From JAGOME01 sp039812375 (GTDB taxonomy: Bacteria; Actinomycetota; Actinomycetes; Actinomycetales; Dermatophilaceae), in the NCBI GenBank assembly GCA_039812375.1, contig JBDIAO010000002.1, positions 24,479 through 88,478 on the forward strand: a stretch of 64,000 bases of DNA, written 5' to 3'. Positions 34,046 through 41,876 of this stretch are shown here, in pieces. Positions within the stretch are counted from its first letter, which is position 1. Every line of letters begins with the position of its first letter. The notes beneath the pieces are model-generated. The model saw only the letters and a program-made list of their open reading frames with translations, was not told the DNA's origin and did no database searches. Position numbers and translations under genes: made by a program.

Positions 34046-34485
34046 GCCATGCACAGGGTCGCACGAGGCGCGGCCTGGAGTCGCAGCTTGCCGATCGGGC
34101 TCCCGCAGGACTCGCACACGCCATAGGTGCCGTTGGCCAAGCGGCTCAGGGCGTGCTCGTTCTGTTCGAGCATCTCCTGGGCATTGCCGGCTAGGGCGAT
34201 CTCCTGCTCACGTTCGTAGGCTTTAGCCCCGGCGTCCGCTTGGTCGTCACCCACCCCGTCCCCGGAATCACGCAGCAGGTCGGCAATGTCATCTCGAGCC
34301 CGGTCGATCTCCGCGACGAGCTGGGCGATGTCAGCCTCGATCTCGGCGCGCAACTCGGCGAGCTCCGCAGGCGTCCACGGGGTCTCGTCAGCCTTGACCG
34401 GGACCACCTGAACCGCTGCCTTAGCGGCCTTCCGAGGACCGGAGACCACCGGCTTCGCCCCTGCGACAGCACGCTTGGTGACCAT
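34018..34485 (-). CDS. TraR/DksA-family zinc-finger protein
   Basis: A 155-residue protein. A helical part (about 35-110) with the acidic tip Asp-Asp-Gln-Ala-Asp-Ala-Gly is followed by a four-cysteine zinc finger, Cys-Glu-Ser-Cys-Gly-Ser-Pro-Ile then Cys-Met-Ala-Cys. DksA-type proteins reach into the RNA polymerase secondary channel. Actinobacterial members next to lspA and divIVA are of unknown function, so a general polymerase-modulating role is an inference. The C-terminal end overlaps lspA by 28 bp. Confidence 0.88.
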   Translation of the reverse strand: MVTKRAVAGAKPVVSGPRKAAKAAVQVVPVKADETPWTPAELAELRAEIEADIAQLVAEIDRARDDIADLLRDSGDGVGDDQADAGAKAYEREQEIALAGNAQEMLEQNEHALSRLANGTYGVCESCGSPIGKLRLQAAPRATLCMACKIQQERH

Positions 34486-34556
34486 TCCTGACCTTCACTG
34501 TTGACGTGCCGGCACCAGTGTTCCGGCAACCGGATGACGCGCTGAGGATACCGGGG

Positions 34557-35708
34557 TCAGCCCTTCTCGGGGCCGGTCTCGCCACCCTCGGAAGTGTCGG
34601 GTGCCGGCTCGACAGCGGTGTGGTCGAGCGCCTCCAGCTGGTCCGCGATGAAACTCTTGAGCCGGGCCCGGTAGTCCTTCTCGTAGTTGCGGAGTTCTCC
34701 GATCCGGCGCTCCATGTCGATCCTGGCATCGGCGAGCTGGCCGAGGACAGTTTGCTTCTTCTGCTGGGCCTCGTGGACCATGCCCGTCGAACGCTCGCGC
34801 GCCTCGGTGATCATCTCGTCGTGGCGCGTCTGCGCCTCGTGGATCAGGTTGTCGTGCTGCGCCTGTCCGCTGGAGAGGAGCTCGTCGTAGGTGCTCTGAC
34901 CCGTGGAGAGCAGCTCGTCGTACTTGCTCTGACCCGTGGAGAGCAGCTCGTCGTACTTGCTCTGACCCGTGGAGAGCAACTCGTCGTACGTGCTCTGACC
35001 CGTGGAGAGCAACTCGTCGTGGCGCAGCTGCGCGGCACCGACGAGTTCATCGCGCTTGGCCTCGCCAGCAGCCACGTGCTCGTCGTGCAGTCGTTGCGCC
35101 AGCGCGAGCACTCCGGCCGCGCTCCCCGCACCCACCGCGACCTCGGCCGGACCGCCCCCGGCGTCACCCTGCTCGCGGGCAGCGGCGATCCGCTGCTGTG
35201 CTGCGGCCTCGGCCTCCTCGGCGGAAGACTGGGCACGTGCAATCCGCTCCTGCGCAGCTCGCTCGGCCTCCTCGGCCCGGGCCCGCAGAACCTCGAGTTG
35301 CTCCTGGTGGTTGCGAGTCGCCTCGTCGAGCTCGCCCTGACGCCCCTCGGAGGCCGCCTGGGCTGCGGCTGCACCATCAGCCTCGAGAGCCTGGTTGCGG
35401 GACTGAGACTCCCCAAGCTGACCCTCGAGTTCCTGCACCCGCGCCTCGAGTTCGGCGTTCTGTTCCTTGAGTGACCCGATCTCCGCTTGCGCAGCCTCGA
35501 CGGCGCCGGCCTCCGGCAGTGGCTCCAGACCGCGCCCCTCCCGGCAGTCGGACACCTGGGTACGCAGGTCCTCGGACTCCTTGGCCACCCGACGTAGTTC
35601 GACGACGATGTCATCGAGGAAGTCGTCCACCTCGCGTTCGTCGTATCCGCGACGGAACTGCGTGGTCGCGAACGTCTTGTTGAGGACGTCCTCGGGCGTC
35701 AGAGCCAT
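34557..35708 (-). CDS. divIVA: DivIVA/Wag31-family polar growth and septum protein with hendecad repeats
   Basis: A 383-residue coiled-coil protein. Residues 1-60 are the membrane-curvature-binding DivIVA head (Ala-Leu-Thr-Pro-Glu-Asp-Val then Phe-Arg-Arg-Gly-Tyr-Asp-Glu-Arg-Glu-Val-Asp-Asp-Phe-Leu). Long coiled coil follows from about 65. Between about 225 and 330 an 11-residue unit, Tyr-Asp-Glu-Leu-Leu-Ser-Thr-Gly-Gln-Ser-Lys/Thr, is repeated at least five times before drifting. It recruits wall-growth machinery to poles and septa. AGGAG lies 5 bases before the ATG at 35708; 12 further upstream codons are not used. It follows yggT and sepF as in most actinobacteria. Confidence 0.95.
   Translation of the reverse strand: MALTPEDVLNKTFATTQFRRGYDEREVDDFLDDIVVELRRVAKESEDLRTQVSDCREGRGLEPLPEAGAVEAAQAEIGSLKEQNAELEARVQELEGQLGESQSRNQALEADGAAAAQAASEGRQGELDEATRNHQEQLEVLRARAEEAERAAQERIARAQSSAEEAEAAAQQRIAAAREQGDAGGGPAEVAVGAGSAAGVLALAQRLHDEHVAAGEAKRDELVGAAQLRHDELLSTGQSTYDELLSTGQSKYDELLSTGQSKYDELLSTGQSTYDELLSSGQAQHDNLIHEAQTRHDEMITEARERSTGMVHEAQQKKQTVLGQLADARIDMERRIGELRNYEKDYRARLKSFIADQLEALDHTAVEPAPDTSEGGETGPEKG
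34881..35012. repeat. four 33-bp tandem repeats in divIVA
   Basis: Units beginning CTCGTCGTA start at 34881, 34914, 34947 and 34980. A diverging fifth starts at 35013. They differ at only a few positions and each encodes one 11-residue coiled-coil turn, so copy number changes preserve both frame and coiled-coil phase. Confidence 0.9.
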
Positions 35709-35778
35709 GTCAACTCCTGAATATTTCGGTGCGGACCTGCCCACGGTGGTCTGTGACGCGTGGGAGTGCGATCACAGC

Positions 35779-36057
35779 CTAGAGGATGGCGAGCAGGACG
35801 TAGACACCGACGAGCACGACGAGAAATCCCAGATCCAGAGCCACCGCTCCCAGGCGCAGCGGCGGGAGCACCCGGCGAACCGCCTTGATCGGAGGGTCGG
35901 TGAGAGTGTAGACGAACTCAGCGACGACCAGGACCGGGCCTCGCGGACGCCAGCCTCGGGCAAACACCTGGATCCAGTCGAAGACCAGGCGGCCGAGGAG
36001 GACGATGAGATAGAGCCAGACAACCAAGTGGAGCAGGTTTCGGATTCCGGTCAGCAC
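35779..36057 (-). CDS. YggT-family membrane protein
   Basis: A 92-residue protein with two membrane helices (about 5-30 and 68-90) around the conserved loop Leu-Thr-Asp-Pro-Pro-Ile-Lys-Ala-Val-Arg-Arg-Val-Leu-Pro-Pro. The family is conserved between sepF and divIVA in Gram-positive bacteria and is thought to help septum or osmotic function, but its molecular role is unknown. The GTG at 36057 starts the first helix. Confidence 0.9.
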   Translation of the reverse strand: MLTGIRNLLHLVVWLYLIVLLGRLVFDWIQVFARGWRPRGPVLVVAEFVYTLTDPPIKAVRRVLPPLRLGAVALDLGFLVVLVGVYVLLAIL

Positions 36058-36097
36058 ACATCGTCCGTTTCACGAGTCGGGCGCCGGGCCCGCGGGC

Positions 36098-36568
36098 TCA
36101 GCTCTGGTTGAACAGCGAACGTGCCGGGGGTCCGGACTGTTCCTCCCCGGTGATCTCGACGGTTTCCGGGGAGAGCAGGAAGACCTTGGCCGTGACGCGC
36201 TCGATGGACCCGTGCAGACCGAAGACGAGCCCTGCTGCGAAGTCCACGAGCCTCTTGGCGTCGGCGTCACCCATTTCGGTGAGGTTCATGATGACCGGAA
36301 CCCCGTCCCGGAAGTTCTCTCCGATCGTCTTTGCCTCGTTGTAGGTGCGGGGGTGGATCGTCGTGATCCGGGTGATTCCCGAGGTCGGGAGAGCGTGGAC
36401 CAGGTCCGAGGCGCGCCGACGAGGGGCGAGTTCCGTCACCGGGGCATTCCGGGCCTCGTCGTAGCCCTGCTCTTCGTAACGGTGCTCGTCATAGTCGTCG
36501 TAGTCGTCGTAGCGGCTCGCGTCCTCGGCAAGCCCGAGGTATGCCATGGTCTTCCGCAACGCGCTCAT
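36098..36568 (-). CDS. sepF: cell division protein SepF
   Basis: A 156-residue Z-ring anchor. The N-terminal Met-Ser-Ala-Leu-Arg-Lys-Thr-Met-Ala-Tyr-Leu-Gly-Leu is the membrane-binding amphipathic helix. An acidic Asp/Tyr-rich linker (20-40) leads to the FtsZ-binding core with His-Pro-Arg-Thr-Tyr-Asn-Glu-Ala-Lys near 73 and Ala-Lys-Arg-Leu-Val-Asp-Phe-Ala-Ala-Gly near 105. In organisms without FtsA it is the main FtsZ membrane tether. AGGAG precedes the ATG. Confidence 0.97.
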   Translation of the reverse strand: MSALRKTMAYLGLAEDASRYDDYDDYDEHRYEEQGYDEARNAPVTELAPRRRASDLVHALPTSGITRITTIHPRTYNEAKTIGENFRDGVPVIMNLTEMGDADAKRLVDFAAGLVFGLHGSIERVTAKVFLLSPETVEITGEEQSGPPARSLFNQS

Positions 36569-36634
36569 CGGTGCTCTCCTGTTCGCCTCCGGATCGGGGA
36601 GGCATCGTCTGCTCAGGCTCGGTCGCGATCGAAG

Positions 36635-37348
36635 TTACCCAAGTGACGGACGGGATCCGAGGATTGCGGTCCCGACACGCAGGTGTGTCGCGCCCGCAGC
36701 GACAGCAGCCTCGAGATCGGCGCTCATCCCCGCCGAGATCCACGTGGCGTCCGGATGGTCTTGTCGAAGTGCCCGGGCAACGTCCGCGAGGTCTCGGAAA
36801 GCCGCCCACGGGTCCGCCCCGAGTGGGGCCACCGCCATGACTCCGGCGAGGTCGAGGTGCTCGCTGGCGGCGATGAGGCCGGCCAGGATGGGCACCTCAG
36901 CGGGCAGTGCGCCTCCCCGGCCGCTCGCACCGTCCAGCGAGACCTGGACAAGCACCCGCAGCCGGCGACCGTGCCGGACGGCGCCACGGTCGAGTGCGGG
37001 AACGAGTCGAGCCCGGTCGACACTGTGGACGACGTCAGCCCACCGGGCGACCGATGCCGCCTTGTTCGACTGGAGCTGGCCGATGAAGTGCCAGGACAGA
37101 CCGCGAGCCGCAACCTCGGCGTGCTTGCGGGACCCTTCCTGGTCCCGGTTCTCGCCGACGTCGCTCACCCCCAGGCCAGCGAGCAGGTCCACGTCGGTCG
37201 CGGGGAAGTTCTTCGTCACCACGACGAGGTGGACCGGATCGGTGCGTCCGTATGCTGCCCGCGCAGCCTCGATCCGGGAATGCGCCGCGGCGAGGTTGGC
37301 GCCGAGTTGGGCACGCCGGGCGAGCGGGGTGAGTGGTGAGTCGGTCAT
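36635..37348 (-). CDS. YggS-family pyridoxal phosphate homeostasis protein
   Basis: A 237-residue TIM-barrel protein that binds PLP without being a known enzyme. The PLP lysine is in Val-Val-Val-Thr-Lys-Asn-Phe-Pro near residue 46. Asp-Val-Gly-Glu-Asn-Arg near 65, His-Phe-Ile-Gly-Gln-Leu-Gln-Ser-Asn-Lys near 88 and the C-terminal Ser-Ala-Gly-Met-Ser-Ala-Asp-Leu-Glu-Ala-Ala near 205 are hallmarks. It overlaps pgeF by 4 bp. Location upstream of sepF is conserved in Gram-positive bacteria. Confidence 0.95.
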   Translation of the reverse strand: MTDSPLTPLARRAQLGANLAAAHSRIEAARAAYGRTDPVHLVVVTKNFPATDVDLLAGLGVSDVGENRDQEGSRKHAEVAARGLSWHFIGQLQSNKAASVARWADVVHSVDRARLVPALDRGAVRHGRRLRVLVQVSLDGASGRGGALPAEVPILAGLIAASEHLDLAGVMAVAPLGADPWAAFRDLADVARALRQDHPDATWISAGMSADLEAAVAAGATHLRVGTAILGSRPSLG

Positions 37349-38067
37349 CTGGACCTCCGGAGAATGACGCCAGCGAACCGGCCGGTGACCCCGCTGCGTC
37401 GGTGGGAGAACAGTCGTTCATCCTCACGGGCGCAGCCGCATACCCAGTGCGCGAGCTCGACCCCCATGGAGTCGAGCTGGGCGACGACGCCGGCCGCGAT
37501 GTCCAGGGCAGGTGTGCCCGCCCAGGACACTGTCCGGGCTGCCGGCACCAAGGACGCTGCCGTGGTGCACATGTCTGCCGGCACCTCGTAGCAGCGACCG
37601 CACACCGCCGGGCCGACGATAGCGCGCAGCCGGCGCGCCCCCAGGTCGCGCAGTGTGCTCACCGCGGCCGGGACGACCCCGGCGACCAGACCCGGGCGCC
37701 CGGCGTGGACCGCAGCGATAGCGGGCCCGTCTTCGTCCCAGAGGAGCACCGGGGTGCAGTCCGCGACGAGCGCGAGCAGGGCCAGGTCTGGGGTCGTCGT
37801 GACGAGCGCGTCCGCTCGGGGGGGATGCTGGGGAGCCGCATCGACCACGGCGACCTGCGCGCCGTGACACTGGTCCATGACGACAAGCTGCCCAGGAACG
37901 ACGTCGAGCGCCGCAGCGAGCCTGGCCCGGTTGGCCGTGACGTCACCCGGGTCATCCCCGACATGGGCGCCGAGGTTGAGAGCGGCATACGGGCCGGCAC
38001 TGACCCCGCCCGCCCGCTCGGTGACGGCGACCGCTACCGGGCCGTACCGGCGCTGCCAGAAGAACAC
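37345..38067 (-). CDS. pgeF: peptidoglycan editing factor PgeF (multi-copper polyphenol oxidase/laccase family)
   Basis: A 240-residue single-domain protein with the metal ligands His in Met-Asp-Gln-Cys-His-Gly-Ala, Cys in Ala-Asp-Cys-Thr-Pro-Val and His in Ala-Val-His-Ala-Gly-Arg. In Escherichia coli PgeF removes wrongly placed L-serine from UDP-MurNAc peptides. The start is uncertain: the GTG at 38067 fits the usual family N-terminus (Phe-Phe-Trp), but an ATG at 38130 inside the end of ftsZ is in frame behind a GAGGGGG tract. It lies between ftsZ and yggS, its common position. Confidence 0.88.
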   Translation of the reverse strand: MFFWQRRYGPVAVAVTERAGGVSAGPYAALNLGAHVGDDPGDVTANRARLAAALDVVPGQLVVMDQCHGAQVAVVDAAPQHPPRADALVTTTPDLALLALVADCTPVLLWDEDGPAIAAVHAGRPGLVAGVVPAAVSTLRDLGARRLRAIVGPAVCGRCYEVPADMCTTAASLVPAARTVSWAGTPALDIAAGVVAQLDSMGVELAHWVCGCAREDERLFSHRRSGVTGRFAGVILRRSR

Positions 38068-38098
38068 GACATGTCCGAAGCGACTGGTCGGCGGCCGG

Positions 38099-39322
38099 TC
38101 ACTTGAGGAAGTCCGGGACGTCGAGGTCATCCCCCTCGTCAAAGGTCACCGTCCGCGGGACGGTGCGCACCGGCTCGACGGCCGGCGCTGCGGGGGCCGA
38201 AGGCGAGTCGTCACCGGAGCCGTCCTCCGTGGACGGGCGCCCGGCAGGGGCGGGTGTGTTCCCGTCGACCACCGGCACGCTCTTGGCGGGCGCACTGACC
38301 GCAGCAGGGATACTCACTGGCGCCCGGGACCCTTGTACCGAGCCGATGGACCGTTCCGTCCCACGCGACGAGGGGGAGCCACTGTCGAATCCAGCGGCGA
38401 TGACGGTGACCCGGACCTCGTCACCGAGCGCGTCGTCGATGACCGCACCGAAGATGATATTGGCCTCAGGATGCGCTGCCTCCTGAACCAGGCGGGCCGC
38501 CTCGTTGATCTCGAACAGGCCCAGGTCGCTGCCGCCCTGAATGGACAAGAGCACTCCATGGGCGCCGTCGATGCTCGCCTCGAGCAACGGGCTGGAGATC
38601 GCCAGTTCGGCGGCCTGGATCGCCCGGTCGTCGCCGCGAGAGGAGCCGATGCCCATCAACGCCGATCCAGCGCCTTGCATGACCGACTTGACGTCGGCGA
38701 AGTCAAGGTTGATCAGCCCTGGGGTGGTGATCAGGTCGGTGATCCCCTGGACGCCGGACAGGAGCACCTGGTCGGCCGACTTGAAGGCATCGATGATCGA
38801 CACGCCGCGATCGCTGATCGAGAGCAGGCGGTCGTTGGGGATGACGATCAGGGTGTCGACCTCCTCCCGGAGCGACCCAATCCCGGATTCGGCCTGGTTG
38901 GCGCGCCGGCGGCCCTCGAACATGAACGGCCTGGTGACCACGCCGATGGTGAGCGCGCCCAGGCTCTTGGCGATACGCGCGACGACGGGGGCCCCGCCGG
39001 TCCCGGTGCCACCCCCCTCGCCGGCGGTGACGAAGACCATGTCAGCGCCCTTGAGGACCTCCTCGATCTCCTCGGCGTGATCCTCGGCCGCCTTCTTGCC
39101 AACCTCGGGGTCCGCGCCGGCGCCGAGGCCCCGGGTCAGCTCGCGACCGACGTCGAGCTTGACGTCGGCGTCGGACATAAGAAGGGCCTGGGCGTCGGTG
39201 TTGATGGCGATGAACTCAACGCCCTTGAGGCCGACCTCGATCATCCGGTTGATGGCGTTGACACCACCCCCGCCGATGCCGACGACCTTGATGACGGCCA
39301 AGTAGTTCTGCGGTGTTGCCAC
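38099..39322 (-). CDS. ftsZ: cell division protein FtsZ
   Basis: A 407-residue tubulin homologue that forms the Z-ring. The GTP-binding Gly-Gly-Gly-Gly-Val-Asn-Ala near 18, tubulin signature Gly-Gly-Gly-Thr-Gly-Thr-Gly near 103 and the synergy-loop Asn-Leu-Asp-Phe-Ala-Asp-Val near 205 are intact. A Pro/Ala/Ser-rich linker (about 310-395) ends in the conserved tail Asp-Leu-Asp-Val-Pro-Asp-Phe-Leu-Lys that binds SepF and FtsW. The GTG at 39322 matches the near-invariant actinobacterial start; AAGGAAGG lies 11 bases upstream. Confidence 0.99.
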   Translation of the reverse strand: MATPQNYLAVIKVVGIGGGGVNAINRMIEVGLKGVEFIAINTDAQALLMSDADVKLDVGRELTRGLGAGADPEVGKKAAEDHAEEIEEVLKGADMVFVTAGEGGGTGTGGAPVVARIAKSLGALTIGVVTRPFMFEGRRRANQAESGIGSLREEVDTLIVIPNDRLLSISDRGVSIIDAFKSADQVLLSGVQGITDLITTPGLINLDFADVKSVMQGAGSALMGIGSSRGDDRAIQAAELAISSPLLEASIDGAHGVLLSIQGGSDLGLFEINEAARLVQEAAHPEANIIFGAVIDDALGDEVRVTVIAAGFDSGSPSSRGTERSIGSVQGSRAPVSIPAAVSAPAKSVPVVDGNTPAPAGRPSTEDGSGDDSPSAPAAPAVEPVRTVPRTVTFDEGDDLDVPDFLK

Positions 39323-39390
39323 GGTTGTGGGCCTTCCTTGTGGTGCCATTTGTCGGATCCGTTCACCCGGACCGGTCCGCCCCGGGACAA

Positions 39391-39419
39391 ATTACCCTCA
39401 ATGTGCACTTGACGGTAAT
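39391..39419. promoter_or_regulatory. 29-bp interrupted inverted repeat upstream of ftsZ
   Basis: ATTACCCTCAA (39391-39401) and TTGACGGTAAT (39409-39419) match in inverted orientation at 10 of 11 positions, around TGTGCAC, itself holding the palindrome GTGCAC. It lies about 70-97 bp upstream of the ftsZ GTG. It looks like a dimeric-regulator site or an attenuator stem. Confidence 0.55.
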
Positions 39420-39480
39420 GGTTTGGTCGCGGTCAGGTGCTGTCGACGCTAGGCAGATAAACGTCCCGGATCAATCTGTC

Positions 39481-39500
39481 GCCGGGCGTGTCGGCCCGGC
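39481..39500. terminator. GC-rich hairpin downstream of ftsQ
   Basis: GCCGGGC at 39481-39487 pairs exactly with GCCCGGC at 39494-39500 around a 6-base loop. On the leftward transcript it follows ftsQ by about 130 bases. With no T-tract it could be a weak terminator or processing signal. It overlaps one GTGTC element. Confidence 0.4.
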
Positions 39501-39597
39501 AATCTTCGATGTTCCGCCCAGCGTGTCACTAAGGACACTCCAGCATCATTGACCACACAACGTGCAGTGGCCCAGTCCAGTGTCCAAGCGCAGTGTC
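39488..39597. promoter_or_regulatory. cluster of five GACAC/GTGTC elements, candidate WhiA sites
   Basis: GTGTC occurs at 39488-39492, 39523-39527, 39580-39584 and 39593-39597, and GACAC at 39534-39538. The pair at 39523-39538 forms a symmetric GTGTC-N6-GACAC. GACAC is the core recognised by Streptomyces WhiA, which controls division genes. A WhiA site here is an inference. Confidence 0.45.
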
Positions 39598-39630
39598 GCC
39601 GTGGCACGCTGTCTGCGCTGTGGGGAGGTC

Positions 39631-40431
39631 TCAGGTAGTCGTCGGGGTGTCCGGGGTGCTCACGTCGATCGTCGCTGGGTGCGTGCCCAGGAGCACGCGG
39701 AGCACTTCCGCCTTACGCTCGGCGCGGTCCCCGCCACCCCAGATGACCGTGACCTGGCCGATCTGGAAAGTCACGTGGCTCGGCGATGACACCTCGAGGG
39801 AACCAACCTGCGTCGCCAGGTCTGGTGGCAGCTGGGCGATGACGGACAGTGCGGCCTTCAGGGCCGCGCGATCGGCTCCCTCCGGACTGGTCACGGTGAC
39901 GACCGGCAGACCCGCAGGCGCCTGTGAAACGGTGGCAAACGCCACGCCGGTGGCGTCGACGAGCTGGAGGCTCCCGTCCGCGCCTCGCGCCACGATCCGG
40001 GCCGTGCGCGGCGTCACGACGATCCGGATGGTGCTCGGCCAGGACCGACTCACCTCGGCCTGCGCCACGGTGATCTTCCCCCGGACCCGGTGTGCGACGG
40101 CACCGGTGTCGACCCGGGCCAGGGGGCCGCCCATCGGGACGGCCGCCAGATCCCGGACTGCGGCCGCCTCCGCGCCGCTGATACCCTCAACCTCTACTTG
40201 ACGCACAGTCATCAGAGAACTGAGCCAGACTGCCCAGACCACCGTGGCTGCCACCACGACGACGAGGGCCAGCCAGCCCCAGCGGATGAGTCGCCGGCGG
40301 CGTCGATCCCAGACCTTGGCGTCGAGCGAGGTGGGTGCGCCAGGGCGGGGGGGCGGCGGCTGGCGACGCGGCGGCTGGCGACGCGGCGGCTGGCGGCGCG
40401 ACGGCGCCATGGGCGGTGGTGACGGGGTCAC
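39631..40431 (-). CDS. ftsQ: cell division protein FtsQ
   Basis: A 266-residue bitopic divisome protein. A Pro/Arg-rich cytoplasmic tail (1-50) precedes one membrane helix (about 52-72) and then a POTRA domain with Val-Arg-Gln-Val-Glu-Val-Glu-Gly near 76. The rest is extracytoplasmic and links FtsL to the early divisome. The GTG start overlaps the murC stop by 4 bp; Met8 is an alternative. The tail has three copies of Arg-Arg-Gln-Pro-Pro. Confidence 0.92.
   Translation of the reverse strand: MTPSPPPMAPSRRQPPRRQPPRRQPPPPRPGAPTSLDAKVWDRRRRRLIRWGWLALVVVVAATVVWAVWLSSLMTVRQVEVEGISGAEAAAVRDLAAVPMGGPLARVDTGAVAHRVRGKITVAQAEVSRSWPSTIRIVVTPRTARIVARGADGSLQLVDATGVAFATVSQAPAGLPVVTVTSPEGADRAALKAALSVIAQLPPDLATQVGSLEVSSPSHVTFQIGQVTVIWGGGDRAERKAEVLRVLLGTHPATIDVSTPDTPTTT
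40355..40399. repeat. three 15-bp tandem repeats in the ftsQ 5' end
   Basis: The unit GGCGGCTGGCGACGC occurs at 40355-40369 and 40370-40384, and with one mismatch at 40385-40399. It encodes Arg-Arg-Gln-Pro-Pro on the minus strand. Confidence 0.85.
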
Positions 40432-41873
40432 TGCTGCTCCGTCAACTCGGCCAGCAGCGGGCTCGCAAGCTCGCCGATGTCCCCGGCGCCGACGAGCAGG
40501 ACGATGTCCCCCGGGGCGCTCCCAGCTGCGGCCCAGCTGACCGCGTCCTGGGGGGCGAGAACGCCGGGCACTTCGCGACGACCGGGTAGCTGCCGTAGTG
40601 GGTGGCCGATGAGCTCGGAGTCGACCCCGGCGACCGGTGCCTCCCGGGCACCGTAGACCGCGAGCAGACCCACCCGGTCCGCCGGGGCCAACCCGGCCGC
40701 GAACTGAGCGGCGAAGTCACGGGTCCGGGAGTAGAGGTGCGGCTGGAAGAGAACGCAGAGCCGGCCACCGCGTTCGGCCGCGAGGGCAGCGGCCGTCACG
40801 ACGACGGCCTCGACCTTGCCAGGATTGTGCGCGTAGTCGTCGACGACAAGGACGCCTCGGCGGGTCCCGACCACCTCGAAGCGGCGGCGCGTCCCGCGGA
40901 AACCGGCCAACCCGGCCAGCACTCTGTCCGGATCCGCGCCCAGTCCGTGGACGGCGGCCGTATATGCCGCGACTGCATTGCGGATGTTGTGCACCCCTGG
41001 GGCCGGAACGATCAGTTCATGCGCCGTGCCGTCGGCGTCACGTAGGACCGCCGATGACCCAAGCCCAGAGGGTTCCCAGCCAAGGACCCTCACCTGCGCG
41101 GCATCGGTCGTGCCATAGGTGAGTACGCGTCGCCCGGTGCGGACGCTGATCGCAGCCAACCGCGCCGAGCCGGGGTCGTCCGCGCAGGCGACGAGCAGAC
41201 CGTCCCGGGGCGAACTCGACACGAAGTCGGCATACGCCTCCTGGACGCGCGCGAAGGTGCCGTAGAAGTCCAGGTGGTCGGGCTGGACATTGGTGACCAC
41301 GGCAACCTGCGGGTGGTAGACGACGAACGACCCGTCGGACTCGTCTGCTTCCACGACGAAGGTAGCCCCGCCACCGGACCGGGCGTTGGTGCCATGGGCG
41401 GCAAGCTCGCCGCCGGCGGCGAACGACGGGTCGAGACCGGCACCCTCAAGGGCAGCGACGAGCATCGAGGTCGTCGTCGTCTTGCCGTTGGCCCCAGCGA
41501 CCGCGACGACCCGGTGACCCGCGGCGGCACTGGCCAGCGCCTGGGCGCGGTGCAGCACGCGCAGTCCCCGATCCCGGGCGGCGGTGAGCTCGACGTTGTC
41601 GTCAGGGATCGCCGAGGAGACCACCACCGTGTCGGCCTCACGGACGTGCTCGGCATCGTGACCGACGAACACCCGGGCCCCCTCGTCGGCCAGGGCCGCC
41701 AGGGTCGCCGAGTCCCGGGCATCCGAGCCGGACACCGGCACCCCCCGGGCCAGGAGCAGCCGGGCCACCGCCGACATTCCGGCGCCGCCGATGGCGATGA
41801 GATGGGTCCGACCCAGGCTGCTCAGGGGCACCGCGAGCGCGGTGAAGTCGAAGCGCGCGTTCACGCCATCCAT
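40428..41873 (-). CDS. murC: UDP-N-acetylmuramate--L-alanine ligase
   Basis: A 481-residue Mur ligase that adds the first amino acid, L-Ala, to UDP-MurNAc. The N-terminal nucleotide-binding Gly-Gly-Ala-Gly-Met-Ser is near 29. The central P-loop Ala-Gly-Ala-Asn-Gly-Lys-Thr-Thr-Thr is near 125, Val-Glu-Ala-Asp-Glu-Ser-Asp near 185, and a C-terminal Asp-Asp-Tyr-Ala-His-Asn-Pro near 340. It lies 3 bp after murG and overlaps ftsQ by 4 bp. Confidence 0.97.
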   Translation of the reverse strand: MDGVNARFDFTALAVPLSSLGRTHLIAIGGAGMSAVARLLLARGVPVSGSDARDSATLAALADEGARVFVGHDAEHVREADTVVVSSAIPDDNVELTAARDRGLRVLHRAQALASAAAGHRVVAVAGANGKTTTTSMLVAALEGAGLDPSFAAGGELAAHGTNARSGGGATFVVEADESDGSFVVYHPQVAVVTNVQPDHLDFYGTFARVQEAYADFVSSSPRDGLLVACADDPGSARLAAISVRTGRRVLTYGTTDAAQVRVLGWEPSGLGSSAVLRDADGTAHELIVPAPGVHNIRNAVAAYTAAVHGLGADPDRVLAGLAGFRGTRRRFEVVGTRRGVLVVDDYAHNPGKVEAVVVTAAALAAERGGRLCVLFQPHLYSRTRDFAAQFAAGLAPADRVGLLAVYGAREAPVAGVDSELIGHPLRQLPGRREVPGVLAPQDAVSWAAAGSAPGDIVLLVGAGDIGELASPLLAELTEQQ

Positions 41874-41876
41874 AGC

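Larger units (their letters stand above)
39323..39630. promoter_or_regulatory. 308-bp ftsZ leader/promoter region
   Basis: This gap between ftsQ and ftsZ, both leftward, has no gene and is less GC-rich than its surroundings. From the ftsQ side it holds five GACAC/GTGTC elements (39488-39597), a GC hairpin (39481-39500) and an interrupted palindrome (39391-39419). A separate ftsZ promoter here is expected by analogy with other actinobacteria; no confident -35/-10 pair was identified. Confidence 0.65.

Noticed and set aside
34881..35012. A CRISPR-like repeat array
   Set aside because: The 33-bp units are directly tandem without spacers and encode divIVA in frame.
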